A DNA stretch of 7,544 nt from Vulcanimicrobiota bacterium (GCA_003133185.1 PKWF01000256.1:14794-22337), one strand, 5' to 3'. Counted from the first letter of the stretch, positions 1 through 6,426 are shown. A program made the numbers and translations. Notes: a model not told the origin generated them from the sequence alone.

Positions 1-1202
1 CGCTTGCGACGCGATCCGTTGAGAAGATCGGGATTCCGGCGTTCGTTGCGAGTCATGGAACAGATAATCGCTTCGATCTTTACCAGCTCGCGCTCGGGTA
101 TCTCGAAGTTCTTGGGCAAAGCGCGCGACAAACCGGGCACCATCTTCAAAAGATCGGTCATCGAGCCCAGTTTTCGCATCTGGCGCATTTGCTCCAAGAA
201 ATCCTCGAGGGTGAAGTTCTGTTTGAGCAGCTTCTCTTGCAGCTTACGTGCCTGCTCTTCAGAATAGAGGCTCTGGGTTTTTTCGATCAGCGTCAGCGCA
301 TCGCCCATGCCGAGAATGCGCGAAGCCAGCCGATCGGGATAGAACGGCTCGAGCGCCGCCAGCTTTTCGCCGACCCCGACGAACTTGATCGGGGCGCCGG
401 TAACGCTGTGAATCGAAAGCGCCGCACCGCCGCGCGTGTCGCCGTCCATCTTCGTTAGAATTACGCCCGTGATGCCAAGGCGATCGTGAAACCCCTTCGC
501 AACATTGGTCGCCTCTTGACCGGTCATCGCATCGGCCACGAGCAGGATCTCGTGCGGCGTGGCTACCGCCTTAATTTCCTCCAGCTCGTCCATGAGCGCT
601 TCATCGATCTGCAGGCGCCCCGCGGTATCGATGATGACCGTCGACAGCGCGAGGCGCTTGGCCTCGGCGATGCCTTCGCGCACGACGCGCACGGGATCGT
701 TCGTGCCACGCTGATAAACGGGAAGGTCGATCTGTTTGCCGAGCATCTGCAGCTGCTCGATCGCCGCCGGGCGATAGACGTCTGCCGCAATTAACAGCGA
801 ACGCCGCCCTTGTTCCTTGAGGCGCAGCGCGAGTTTACCGGCCTGCGTCGTCTTTCCCGATCCTTGCAATCCGACCAGCATGATGACCGACGGCGGGGAA
901 TCGGCGAACTGCAGGCGACCGCGGCCGGAGGCGCTCGTGGGACCGAGCAGCTCGACGAGCTCGGCGTGAACGACGGTGAGTATCGTCTGCGCGGGCGTCA
1001 GCGATTCCAGGATGTTCGCGCCGACCGCCCGTTCTTTGACGCGCGCAACGAAGGCCTTGGCCGTCGCGAGTGAGACGTCGGCTTCGAGCAACGCAACCCG
1101 AACCTCGCGCAAGGCCTCGTTGACTTCGGCTTCGGTTACCTTGCCTCGTCCGCTTAGGCGCTCGAAGATGGCGCCGAGGCGGTCACTGAGTTGATCGAAC
1201 AA
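1..1202 (-). CDS. ffh: Signal recognition particle GTPase Ffh (SRP54), C-terminus outside window
   Basis: Ffh binds 4.5S/SRP RNA and signal sequences of nascent membrane proteins, and docks ribosomes at the membrane through FtsY in a GTP-dependent cycle. My minus-strand translation gives 400 residues without a stop. The N domain spans about 1-100. G-domain motifs follow in order: GLQGSGKTT (111-119), DVYRPAA (141-147), DTAGR (192-196), TKMD (250-253) and GVGE (276-279). The methionine-rich M domain starts near 300 and reaches the RNA-binding SMTRNERRNPDLLNGSRRK region at the window edge. About 45 residues should lie outside the window. The start is TTG at 1202: the preceding codons in this frame are TCG and the acpP stop TAA, so nothing further upstream can be used, and the N-terminus MFDQLSDRL matches the family. 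No Shine-Dalgarno is visible, which suggests translational coupling to acpP. Confidence 0.98.
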   Translation of the reverse strand, partial: MFDQLSDRLGAIFERLSGRGKVTEAEVNEALREVRVALLEADVSLATAKAFVARVKERAVGANILESLTPAQTILTVVHAELVELLGPTSASGRGRLQFADSPPSVIMLVGLQGSGKTTQAGKLALRLKEQGRRSLLIAADVYRPAAIEQLQMLGKQIDLPVYQRGTNDPVRVVREGIAEAKRLALSTVIIDTAGRLQIDEALMDELEEIKAVATPHEILLVADAMTGQEATNVAKGFHDRLGITGVILTKMDGDTRGGAALSIHSVTGAPIKFVGVGEKLAALEPFYPDRLASRILGMGDALTLIEKTQSLYSEEQARKLQEKLLKQNFTLEDFLEQMRQMRKLGSMTDLLKMVPGLSRALPKNFEIPERELVKIEAIICSMTRNERRNPDLLNGSRRK

Positions 1203-1205
1203 CGA

Positions 1206-1460
1206 TTACTGCGGCGCCGAAGAACCCGGCGTCGTTTCGTCAATGCGCTTGACCGCATCGCCGACCGTCTTGATCTTCTCCGCTTCCTCGTCTGGAATAT
1301 CGATGTTGAACTCCGTCTCGAACGCCATCACCAGCTCGACCTGGTCGAGCGAATCGGCACCGAGATCGTCGGTAATGGACGCTTCGGGCGTCACTTCCGA
1401 CTCGTCGACGCCGAGTTGTTCGACGATGATCTTCTTCACTTTATCGAAGGTGGTGGACAT
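1206..1460 (-). CDS. acpP: Acyl carrier protein
   Basis: This is the small acidic carrier that holds growing acyl chains as thioesters on 4'-phosphopantetheine during type II fatty-acid synthesis in the cytoplasm. It has 84 residues, close to the usual 75-80. The modification motif [10 protein letters not shown] carries the target Ser37. The helix II region that follows ([11 protein letters not shown]) and the [16 protein letters not shown] segment are classic. The start is ATG at 1460, because an AAAGGAG Shine-Dalgarno sits five bases upstream. An in-frame TTG at 1475 would put that Shine-Dalgarno inside the gene and is rejected. The C-terminal tail ([11 protein letters not shown]) is a few residues longer than usual. 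The gene lies 33 nt after fabG and 3 nt before ffh. fabF, the common next gene, is missing. Confidence 0.98.
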   Translation of the reverse strand: MSTTFDKVKKIIVEQLGVDESEVTPEASITDDLGADSLDQVELVMAFETEFNIDIPDEEAEKIKTVGDAVKRIDETTPGSSAPQ

Positions 1461-1465
1461 CTCGT

Positions 1466-1472
1466 CTCCTTT
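1466..1472 (-). promoter_or_regulatory. Shine-Dalgarno of acpP
   Basis: The minus strand reads AAAGGAG, a near-perfect anti-16S match five bases before the ATG at 1460. It decides the acpP start in favour of ATG over the upstream in-frame TTG at 1475. It is the strongest ribosome-binding site in the minus-strand operon, fitting the high demand for ACP. Confidence 0.9.
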
Positions 1473-1493
1473 CAAAAGCGTGTCGTTGCCGGG

Positions 1494-2240
1494 TCACATC
1501 AGGACCCCGCCGTCAATTACGAGCGTTTGTCCGGTGATGTACCCGGCGGCATCAGAGCAGAGGAAGGCAACCGCTCCGCTGACGTCCTCCGGCTTCCCGG
1601 CTCGGCCGAGAGCGGCTTGTTCGATCAAGAACTCCCTGGCAGCACTGGGCATCTTTTCCGTCATGGCCGTTTCGATGAGACCCGGTGCGACGGCGTTGAC
1701 TCTTATATTCCTCGAACCCAACTCCTTTGCCAGCGATTTGCACAGGCCGATGAGCCCGGCCTTCGAAGCGGCATATGCCGCTTGGCCGGCGTTACCGGTG
1801 ATCCCCACGATACTCGTCATGAGCACGATCGAGCCGGCGCGCTGCTTCATCATCGGTTTGGCGACGGCACCGCAAAGATGGAAGGCCGACTTCAAGTTGA
1901 CGTCGAGCATACGATCGATCGTCTCGGGCTTTAGTCGCAGGAGAAGCGCGTCAACCGACTGGCCGGCGTTGGCGATCGCGCAATCGACACGCCCGAAACG
2001 TGCGAGCGTTTCGTCAACCACTCGCTCCATCGACGGCCGATCGGTCACGTCGGCCTCGAAGAGCTCCGCGGTTGCGCCAGCGCGCGCGCTCGCGCAAAGT
2101 ACGCCGGTCTCTTCCAGCGCCGCGACGTCGCGGCCTACGAGCGCGACGTCCGCGCCGCGTCTCGCAAACTCCACCGCGATCGCGCGCCCGATTCCACGGC
2201 TCGCGCCGGTGATGACCGCAATCTTGCCGGTCAGCATCAT
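1494..2240 (-). CDS. fabG: 3-oxoacyl-ACP reductase FabG
   Basis: FabG is an NADPH-dependent short-chain dehydrogenase that reduces beta-ketoacyl-ACP to (R)-3-hydroxyacyl-ACP, the first reduction of each elongation cycle. It has 248 residues, normal for the family. The Rossmann nucleotide motif TGASRGIG is at 11-18 and NAG at 91-93. The catalytic tetrad Asn115, Ser143, Tyr156 and Lys160 is complete (YAASK at 156-160). The region NIRVNAVAPGLIETAMTEKM and the terminal GQTLVIDGGVLM are typical FabG. The start is a double ATG. The first, at 2240, overlaps the fabD stop as ATGA, and GGAG lies seven bases upstream of it, so it is chosen. The second ATG at 2237 would also work. The overlap implies translational coupling with FabD. 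Confidence 0.97.
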   Translation of the reverse strand: MMLTGKIAVITGASRGIGRAIAVEFARRGADVALVGRDVAALEETGVLCASARAGATAELFEADVTDRPSMERVVDETLARFGRVDCAIANAGQSVDALLLRLKPETIDRMLDVNLKSAFHLCGAVAKPMMKQRAGSIVLMTSIVGITGNAGQAAYAASKAGLIGLCKSLAKELGSRNIRVNAVAPGLIETAMTEKMPSAAREFLIEQAALGRAGKPEDVSGAVAFLCSDAAGYITGQTLVIDGGVLM

Positions 2241-3106
2241 ACCGTCGCTCCGGTCGAGCTTTCGATCACGGCGCGAAACTTCTGCACGCCGGCGAAATCG
2301 CTGACGACGGTCACGGGCGGAGCGACAGGCATCCGCTTCATCAGGGGGCCGAGCACGCCGCCCGCTCCGAACTCGACCACGCGATCTAAGCCGTAGGAGA
2401 GAAGCCGCTGCGCGGTGTCGTGCCAGCGCACTTCTTCGACCACCGATCGAATGAGATTGGCTTTAATCGTAGGCACGTCGCGATAGGGGCGCCCGTCAAG
2501 ATTGGAGATCACGTCGAACTGCGGCATGGCGAAATGACTCCGTTCGACGACGGCAGCCAGCATCGGCTGCGTCGCGGCTTGCACGGCGTCGAGGTCGCCG
2601 CTGATTACGATTTGCGTCGGCGAGTTGAAGTTCGCCATCGAAACTCGACCCACGTTCGCGTTCTGCAACTGCCGCAGTACGTCACGCACCTGCGCGGCTC
2701 CCAAGCCGAGAACCGCAGACATGCCGCCGCGGGCGTGTTGCGCCGCGTCCTGCATGGCCTTCGCGCGCTCGTTGACGATCCTCAGCGCCTCTTCGAACTG
2801 AAGCGATCGGGCGACGACCAGACTGCAGAGCTCGGCGAACGAATGGCCGGCCGTGACGACCGGCTCCACGTCGTCTCCGGCGGCTTCGTAGAGCGCGACG
2901 TTGGTCGTGAAGATTGCCGGCTGGCTATACTCGGTTTCGCGCAGCACCTCTTCGGGGCCGGCGCGTTGTAACTCGAGCAGGTCGTAGCCGAGCACCGCAG
3001 CGGCACGATCGAAGATGCCGCGCGCCGCCCCCGAGTTCGCTGCAACGTCGCAACCCATTGCGACGCACTGCGATCCTTGGCCGGGGAAAACGGCGGCAAA
3101 CCGCAT
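2237..3106 (-). CDS. fabD: Malonyl-CoA:ACP transacylase FabD, atypical, catalytic His segment missing
   Basis: FabD moves malonyl from CoA to ACP, supplying the extender unit used by FabH and other ketosynthases. Family hallmarks present: FPGQGSQ (7-13), the nucleophile motif GHSFAE with Ser89, the carboxylate-binding Arg114 (NERAKAMQ), and NFNSPTQIVISG (159-170). The C-terminal ISNLDGRPYRD and EFGAGGVLGPLMKRM blocks are also present. Two oddities stand out. The nucleophile elbow is GHSFAE where GHSxGE is usual. Between VISG and VISN there are only 28 residues; from memory E. coli FabD has about 56, and the lost part contains the PSHCALM-type block with the catalytic His. Length is 289 against about 305-310. 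The frame is intact, with conserved blocks on both sides. ATG directly abuts the fabH stop (TAGATG). Confidence 0.94.
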   Translation of the reverse strand: MRFAAVFPGQGSQCVAMGCDVAANSGAARGIFDRAAAVLGYDLLELQRAGPEEVLRETEYSQPAIFTTNVALYEAAGDDVEPVVTAGHSFAELCSLVVARSLQFEEALRIVNERAKAMQDAAQHARGGMSAVLGLGAAQVRDVLRQLQNANVGRVSMANFNSPTQIVISGDLDAVQAATQPMLAAVVERSHFAMPQFDVISNLDGRPYRDVPTIKANLIRSVVEEVRWHDTAQRLLSYGLDRVVEFGAGGVLGPLMKRMPVAPPVTVVSDFAGVQKFRAVIESSTGATV

Positions 3107-4096
3107 CTACTGCGCCCATCTCCAGGCGACGGCGCCCCACGAGAGGCCACCGCCGAAGGCCACGAAGACGATCAGATCTCCGGGCTTAACTCGGCCCGCT
3201 CGAACCGTCTCCGAGAGCGCCATCGGTATCGATGCCGCCGACGTGTTGCCGTATTCGGCAATGTTGATCACAACTTTATCTTCGGGGAGACCCAAGTACC
3301 GCGCGGTTGCGTCGATGATGCGCTTATTGGCTTGATGCGGAATCAGAAAGGCGATGTCGGCTTTGTTTAAGTTCGCTTTGCTTAATACCGAGCCCGTCGA
3401 CTCGACCATTTTGTTGACGGCCAGCTTAAAGGTTTCGCGCCCTTGCATATGGATGAGATGCAGCTTCGCATCGAGCGCCGCGTGATCGAGCGGCTCGCGA
3501 GATCCGCTGCCATGAGCGTACAACAACTCGGGCCGACTCCCATCGGCACCGAGATCGCAGGCAAGAAAAGAGTCCTCTTCGGAGCGTTCCAGAATCACCG
3601 CACCCGCTCCATCGCCGAAGAGAATCGCAGTCGAGCGATCCTCTTTATCGAGAATCTTCGAAAGCGATTCGGCTCCAATCAGCATGACTCGCCGGTAGAC
3701 GCCGGAGCGGATGAGGCCCGACGCGATCGTCAAGCCGTAAATGAATCCGCTGCACGCGATGGCGATGTCGAAGGCCGGCTTTTCGCGCGCCCCCAGCCGA
3801 GTGGCGACCAGGCAGGCCGTGGCCGGAAAATAGTAATCGGGCGTTACCGTCGCTACGATGAAGCAATCGACGTCGGCGGCTTGCAGGCCGGCATGGACGA
3901 GCGCCGCTTCGGCCGCGGCCGAAGCTAGGTCGCTCGTTGCCTCGTTATCGGACGTCCAATGGCGGCGCTTCATTCCGGTGCGCGTCGTGATCCATTCGTC
4001 CGTCGTATCGAGCCACGCTTCGAGATCGTGATTCGTGACGACGCGGGCCGGCGCGTAATGGCCGACGCCAACGATCTTTACGCCACGCAAGGACAC
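3107..4096 (-). CDS. fabH: 3-oxoacyl-ACP synthase III FabH
   Basis: FabH condenses an acyl-CoA primer, typically acetyl-CoA, with malonyl-ACP to start fatty-acid synthesis. It has 329 residues, normal length. The catalytic triad is visible: Cys115 in AIACSGF, His254 in IPHQAN and Asn284 in YGNTSAAS. The N-terminal block with TNHDLEAWLDTTDEWI and RTGMKRR, the FGDGAGAVILE segment and the terminal GGGLSWGAVAWRW are typical. The start is GTG at 4096, six bases after the rpmF stop. Little Shine-Dalgarno is visible; an in-frame TTG at 4090 preceded by AGGTG is a weaker alternative. In many genomes plsX lies between rpmF and fabH; here it does not. The stop TAG directly abuts fabD. Confidence 0.97.
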   Translation of the reverse strand: MSLRGVKIVGVGHYAPARVVTNHDLEAWLDTTDEWITTRTGMKRRHWTSDNEATSDLASAAAEAALVHAGLQAADVDCFIVATVTPDYYFPATACLVATRLGAREKPAFDIAIACSGFIYGLTIASGLIRSGVYRRVMLIGAESLSKILDKEDRSTAILFGDGAGAVILERSEEDSFLACDLGADGSRPELLYAHGSGSREPLDHAALDAKLHLIHMQGRETFKLAVNKMVESTGSVLSKANLNKADIAFLIPHQANKRIIDATARYLGLPEDKVVINIAEYGNTSAASIPMALSETVRAGRVKPGDLIVFVAFGGGLSWGAVAWRWAQ

Positions 4097-4102
4097 CTAT
4101 GC

Positions 4103-4297
4103 TTAACCGGCCGGCTCGTCTTGTACCTTGATGACCTGCCGGCCGTTATACGTGCCGCAGTTTGCGCATGCAAAGTGCGGCCGCTTCGGCTGATGGCACT
4201 GCGAGCATTGGACGGTCGTTACCGCGCCGAGCTTCCAGTTCGCCGCCCGGCGGCTGCGCGTCTTGCTGCGCGGCGTTTTCCATTTTAAGTTCGCCAT
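4103..4297 (-). CDS. rpmF: 50S ribosomal protein L32, zinc-binding form
   Basis: L32 is a small structural protein of the large ribosomal subunit. The 64-residue product has the basic N-terminus MANLKWKTPRSKTRSRRAAN, then a four-cysteine zinc ribbon: Cys31-x2-Cys34 and Cys44-x2-Cys47. This is the Cys+ form rather than the zinc-independent paralog that lacks these residues. The start ATG at 4297 has a GGAG four bases upstream. It lies 18 nt after yceD, the usual partner, and 6 nt before fabH. The yceD-rpmF-fab linkage is widely conserved in bacteria and couples ribosome and membrane lipid production. Confidence 0.97.
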   Translation of the reverse strand: MANLKWKTPRSKTRSRRAANWKLGAVTTVQCSQCHQPKRPHFACANCGTYNGRQVIKVQDEPAG

Positions 4298-4315
4298 AGT
4301 TCTCCGTTCAAAAGT

Positions 4316-4780
4316 CTATTGGGCGCGGTCGCACGAGCATTCGCCCATATTCCTATTCGCCCCGCAAATGCCGCAAAGACCGAGGCAGTCTTCCTTACAA
4401 CGCAGCCCCATCGGCAGTGCGCTCAGCACGGTCTGTTGAGCTAGGTCCGCCACGTCGAGCCTCTGACCCGTCAAGACGTTGCTCTCGCCGAACGGCTCAT
4501 CGTCACGCCCGCGGGAGGGGTCGAGCCGCTCGTCGACGTCGACATGAACCTCCAGTTCGACGTCTTCGAGACACGCGCCGCACGGACCACGAACACGAGC
4601 GTCCACGCTGCCTTCGACTGCGAGCATTCGGTCCGCCTCGCGCAGCTCCAGCGCCACCCGAACCGGCTCTGGGAATGCGATCCCCTCGAAAGGCTCCAGC
4701 GGCACTTCGTCGGCAATCACCATTAACTGGCGTCCGCCGGCGAGAAGCCCGCTGATGTCAACCCTGTGCGAACGCTCCAT
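4316..4780 (-). CDS. yceD: YceD/DUF177 family cysteine-rich protein, ribosome-associated
   Basis: DUF177 proteins are almost always encoded next to rpmF and are implicated in 23S rRNA metabolism; the exact activity is not settled. The 154-residue product starts MERSHRVDISGLLAGG and has the family layout. A central CxxC block (Cys67, Cys70; RGPCGACLEDVEL) is followed by an acidic linker. A C-terminal cysteine cluster has Cys128, 132, 136, 139, 148 and 150 (CKEDCLGLCGICGANRNMG). The cluster is richer than in many members and looks able to bind metal. ATG at 4780 is preferred because it begins the family-like region. An in-frame GTG at 4831 adds 17 atypical residues and sits only a few bases after the predicted transcription start. 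First gene of the operon, about 54 nt after that start. Confidence 0.9.
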   Translation of the reverse strand: MERSHRVDISGLLAGGRQLMVIADEVPLEPFEGIAFPEPVRVALELREADRMLAVEGSVDARVRGPCGACLEDVELEVHVDVDERLDPSRGRDDEPFGESNVLTGQRLDVADLAQQTVLSALPMGLRCKEDCLGLCGICGANRNMGECSCDRAQ

Positions 4781-4840
4781 AAATGAGACCCGCCGCAGCA
4801 CGAGGCCCCGCCAATCAGGCAGGGCCGCCACGACTTTGCC

Positions 4841-4869
4841 ATTCTAGAACCCGCACCGCTCCTTGTCAA
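4841..4869 (-). promoter_or_regulatory. Sigma70-type promoter of the yceD-rpmF-fab-acpP-ffh operon
   Basis: On the minus strand, TTGACA (4869-4864) and TAGAAT (4846-4841) are separated by exactly 17 bases. That is a perfect -35 and a five-of-six -10. Transcription should start near 4834, giving a leader of about 54 nt before yceD. No other candidate of this quality was found upstream of the operon. Confidence 0.85.
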
Positions 4870-4891
4870 ACGCACCGGTCGCGGGGATAGA
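4863..4891 (+). promoter_or_regulatory. Possible divergent promoter of the lysozyme-like gene
   Basis: On the plus strand, TTGTCA (4863-4868, five of six) and GATAGA (4886-4891, three of six) are 17 bases apart. Its -35 overlaps the -35 of the divergent operon promoter. A start near 4898 would fall at the ATG at 4900 and make a nearly leaderless mRNA. The -10 is weak, so this is tentative. Confidence 0.3.
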
Positions 4892-4899
4892 AGCGTGCC

Positions 4900-5580
4900 A
4901 TGAGCCTCGACCCGGTTGCCTCCCGACTCGCCAACACAGGCGTCGCGTTCGCCTCCCAAATCGAGAGCGCGGCCCGCCGTTACGGCCTCAATCCGAACCT
5001 GCTTGCCGCGGTCGCCGCGCAAGAGACCGGCGGCCCCGGCACCAACGCCGGGCACAATATCGTCGGCGACGGGGGTCACGGGCACGGGCTCTTCCAGATT
5101 GACGACCGCTGGCACCCGTTCGCCTCGACCAAGGCCGCCATGGATCCGGCCCAAAATGCCGATTATGCCGCCGGCATGCTCTCCGGCCTGCTCAAGCGCT
5201 ATGGCGGCAACGTACATGAAGCGCTTTCCGCCTATAACAGCGGCTCGCCGACGGCGCCCGGAACGAAAACCCGATGGGCCGATGGAGCCGACCTGGGCTA
5301 CGCCGACTCTGTCATGCGCCACTACGCGGGCCTGACGGGCAGCCCAGCTCCCGATGAATCGGCCGAGTCTACTGCAATCGCCGAATCGAGCGCGACGGTT
5401 TCCTCGGTCGGCGCGCTGGGAGCCGCAGCGCAGAGCTACCCGCTGCCGGCGCTCTCATTACCTGCGCCTTCATTGCCGGCACCCTCGTTGCCAAGCACCT
5501 CGCAGGCGCATTCGTATCACCGGCAGTCAACCGATTATATGTCGCTTCTCGGCGACGACACCAACGAGACAGACTCGTAG
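4900..5580 (+). CDS. Goose-type lysozyme-like (GH23) muralytic enzyme with Leu-Pro-rich tail, no signal peptide
   Basis: Residues about 15-145 form a GH23/SLT domain that should cut the peptidoglycan glycan strand. Glu42 in AAQETGG is the likely catalytic acid. The GDGGHGHGLFQIDDRWHPF block (56-74) resembles goose lysozyme GDRGNGFGLMQVDKRSHKP, so Asp57 and Asp68 may match its accessory aspartates. AYNSG (111-115) and YADSVMRHY complete the fold. The N-terminus MSLDPVASRLANTG has no signal peptide or membrane segment, so the enzyme needs a particle or apparatus to reach the wall. After about 150 comes a Ser/Ala linker, then SLPAP-type repeats (186-200) and a tail ending Y206-x5-D212-Y213. The next gene has a related tail. 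First gene of the divergent plus-strand cassette; only a weak GGGGAT lies upstream. It could be phage-derived or a secreted effector; the domain call is firm, the role inferred. Confidence 0.9.
   Translation: MSLDPVASRLANTGVAFASQIESAARRYGLNPNLLAAVAAQETGGPGTNAGHNIVGDGGHGHGLFQIDDRWHPFASTKAAMDPAQNADYAAGMLSGLLKRYGGNVHEALSAYNSGSPTAPGTKTRWADGADLGYADSVMRHYAGLTGSPAPDESAESTAIAESSATVSSVGALGAAAQSYPLPALSLPAPSLPAPSLPSTSQAHSYHRQSTDYMSLLGDDTNETDS
5455..5499 (+). repeat. SLPAP pentapeptide repeat in the lysozyme-like protein
   Basis: Residues 186-200 read SLPAP, SLPAP, SLPST, preceded by the degenerate PLPAL. The codons differ between copies (TCA TTA CCT, TCA TTG CCG, TCG TTG CCA). The repetition is therefore kept at protein level rather than being a fresh DNA duplication. 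It probably forms an extended or polyproline-like stalk. Confidence 0.75.
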
Positions 5581-5597
5581 AAAAAGGAGATCTCACG

Positions 5598-5981
5598 ATG
5601 AGCTCAGTGCCTTCCATTCACGAAGGAACCATCTCGGCCAAACCCTTCCACGACGAGCAGCGCGGCCGTATCGGGGGCTCGCACGATCGCCGCATCAGCG
5701 GTTCGGGCGAAACCGGCAGAAGTGGCACCCTGCACGGTTGCGATAGGAGCGGGACGCTGCACGGATCGAGCGGAAATCACGGCGGATCGCTTCGCGGCGA
5801 CTCGAGAGAATCGCCGGAGAGTTCGGCGACGGCCGAGGTCAACGCACTCATTTCATCCCTCGGCTCGCTCTCCAATCAGGCGCAGAGCCTTCCATTGATT
5901 CCCCCGACCCTGCCGAGCTTGCCTCAGAGTCAGGGTTATCAGCCCCAACCGGTCGATTACGCCTTCGACGGCTCGAACTAA
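5598..5981 (+). CDS. Low-complexity Ser/Gly/His-rich protein sharing the C-terminal tail of its neighbour
   Basis: No known family was recognised. The 127-residue product has a polar N-terminal half with a repeated motif: GRSGTLHG, DRSGTLHG, then GGSLRG (about 40-67). There is no signal peptide and no membrane segment, and it is probably disordered. The C-terminal 54 residues resemble the tail of the preceding lysozyme-like protein: ESSAT (74-78 here, 162-166 there), then a Ser-Leu-Gly stretch. AQS is followed by Leu-Pro repeats (95-109), then Y114-x5-D120-Y121 with identical spacing. An excellent AAGGAG stands eight bases before the ATG, 17 nt after the upstream stop, so it belongs to the same operon. 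A structural or adaptor protein that meets the same partner as the lysozyme through the shared tail is the best guess. Confidence 0.75.
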   Translation: MSSVPSIHEGTISAKPFHDEQRGRIGGSHDRRISGSGETGRSGTLHGCDRSGTLHGSSGNHGGSLRGDSRESPESSATAEVNALISSLGSLSNQAQSLPLIPPTLPSLPQSQGYQPQPVDYAFDGSN

Positions 5982-6004
5982 GAGTTCGCTAAAGGAGCAA
6001 CGAC

Positions 6005-6367
6005 ATGGCATTCCTTCTTCCGGCGCTCGAAGGGCTCGGTTCTGGTCTTTTGGGGAGTGCGATCGGCGGCTCGCTGGGCAGCGGCATCGCCGGCAACGCG
6101 CAGAACGCCGCAATGAATGCGCTTAACACTCAAGACGAAAACTTCCAGCTCGGCATGTATGCATCCGAGATTCAGAATCAGGAACAGCTGCAAGTGCAGT
6201 CGGAGGCGTTCGATCAAATGATGGACGAACGCAGCGAAAACATGCGCGAAGTCGACACGCTTCGCAACGTCGACATGGCTCAGCGCAAAATGGACGCTTT
6301 GCGTACCATCGCGACAAGAGAAGCTCTTCTCTCCGTCGCACGCCGCGCTCGTGCAAATACCGGGTAG
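6005..6367 (+). CDS. Small protein with glycine-zipper hydrophobic N-terminus and long polar helix
   Basis: No family was assigned with confidence. In the 120-residue product, residues 3-30 are hydrophobic and rich in Gly and small residues, with Gly at 10, 14, 17, 21 and 25 (GxxxG steps), like a membrane-inserting glycine zipper. Residues about 40-105 are rich in Gln, Glu, Met and Asp without proline and should form a long amphipathic or coiled-coil helix. The C-terminus (ARRARANTG) is basic. A strong AAAGGAG lies seven bases before the ATG. The gap to the previous gene is 23 nt, so this is the same operon. The architecture recalls phage DNA-pilot or ejection proteins and some secretion translocators, but this is a resemblance of layout only. 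Confidence 0.8.
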   Translation: MAFLLPALEGLGSGLLGSAIGGSLGSGIAGNAQNAAMNALNTQDENFQLGMYASEIQNQEQLQVQSEAFDQMMDERSENMREVDTLRNVDMAQRKMDALRTIATREALLSVARRARANTG

Positions 6368-6378
6368 GTGGCTACAAG

Positions 6379-6426
6379 ATGACCACCGAGGGACGCATCG
6401 TCGTCACCCTGCGCGGCGCCTGGTGA
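6379..6426 (+). CDS. Possible 15-residue peptide ORF coupled to the next frame
   Basis: The frame ATG (6379) to TGA (6424-6426) encodes MTTEGRIVVTLRGAW. AGGTGG (6366-6371), at the stop of the preceding gene, gives a plausible ribosome site seven bases upstream. Its TGA overlaps a GTG start as GTGA. It may be a leader peptide, or the true N-terminus of the downstream frame split by a one-base shift, real or a sequencing error. Very short, so low confidence. Confidence 0.25.
   Translation: MTTEGRIVVTLRGAW

Noticed and set aside
1243..2304. Long plus-strand open frames opposite fabG and acpP
   Set aside because: Shadows of highly conserved minus-strand genes in GC-rich DNA; the products are Ser/Arg-rich and resemble no family.
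4781..4831. GTG at 4831 as yceD start
   Set aside because: It adds 17 residues outside the family pattern and lies about three bases from the predicted transcription start; leaderless use cannot be fully excluded.
4723..5322. 199-codon minus-strand frame spanning yceD, the promoter and the lysozyme-like gene
   Set aside because: It overlaps two well supported genes and the promoter, and its protein has no recognisable motif.
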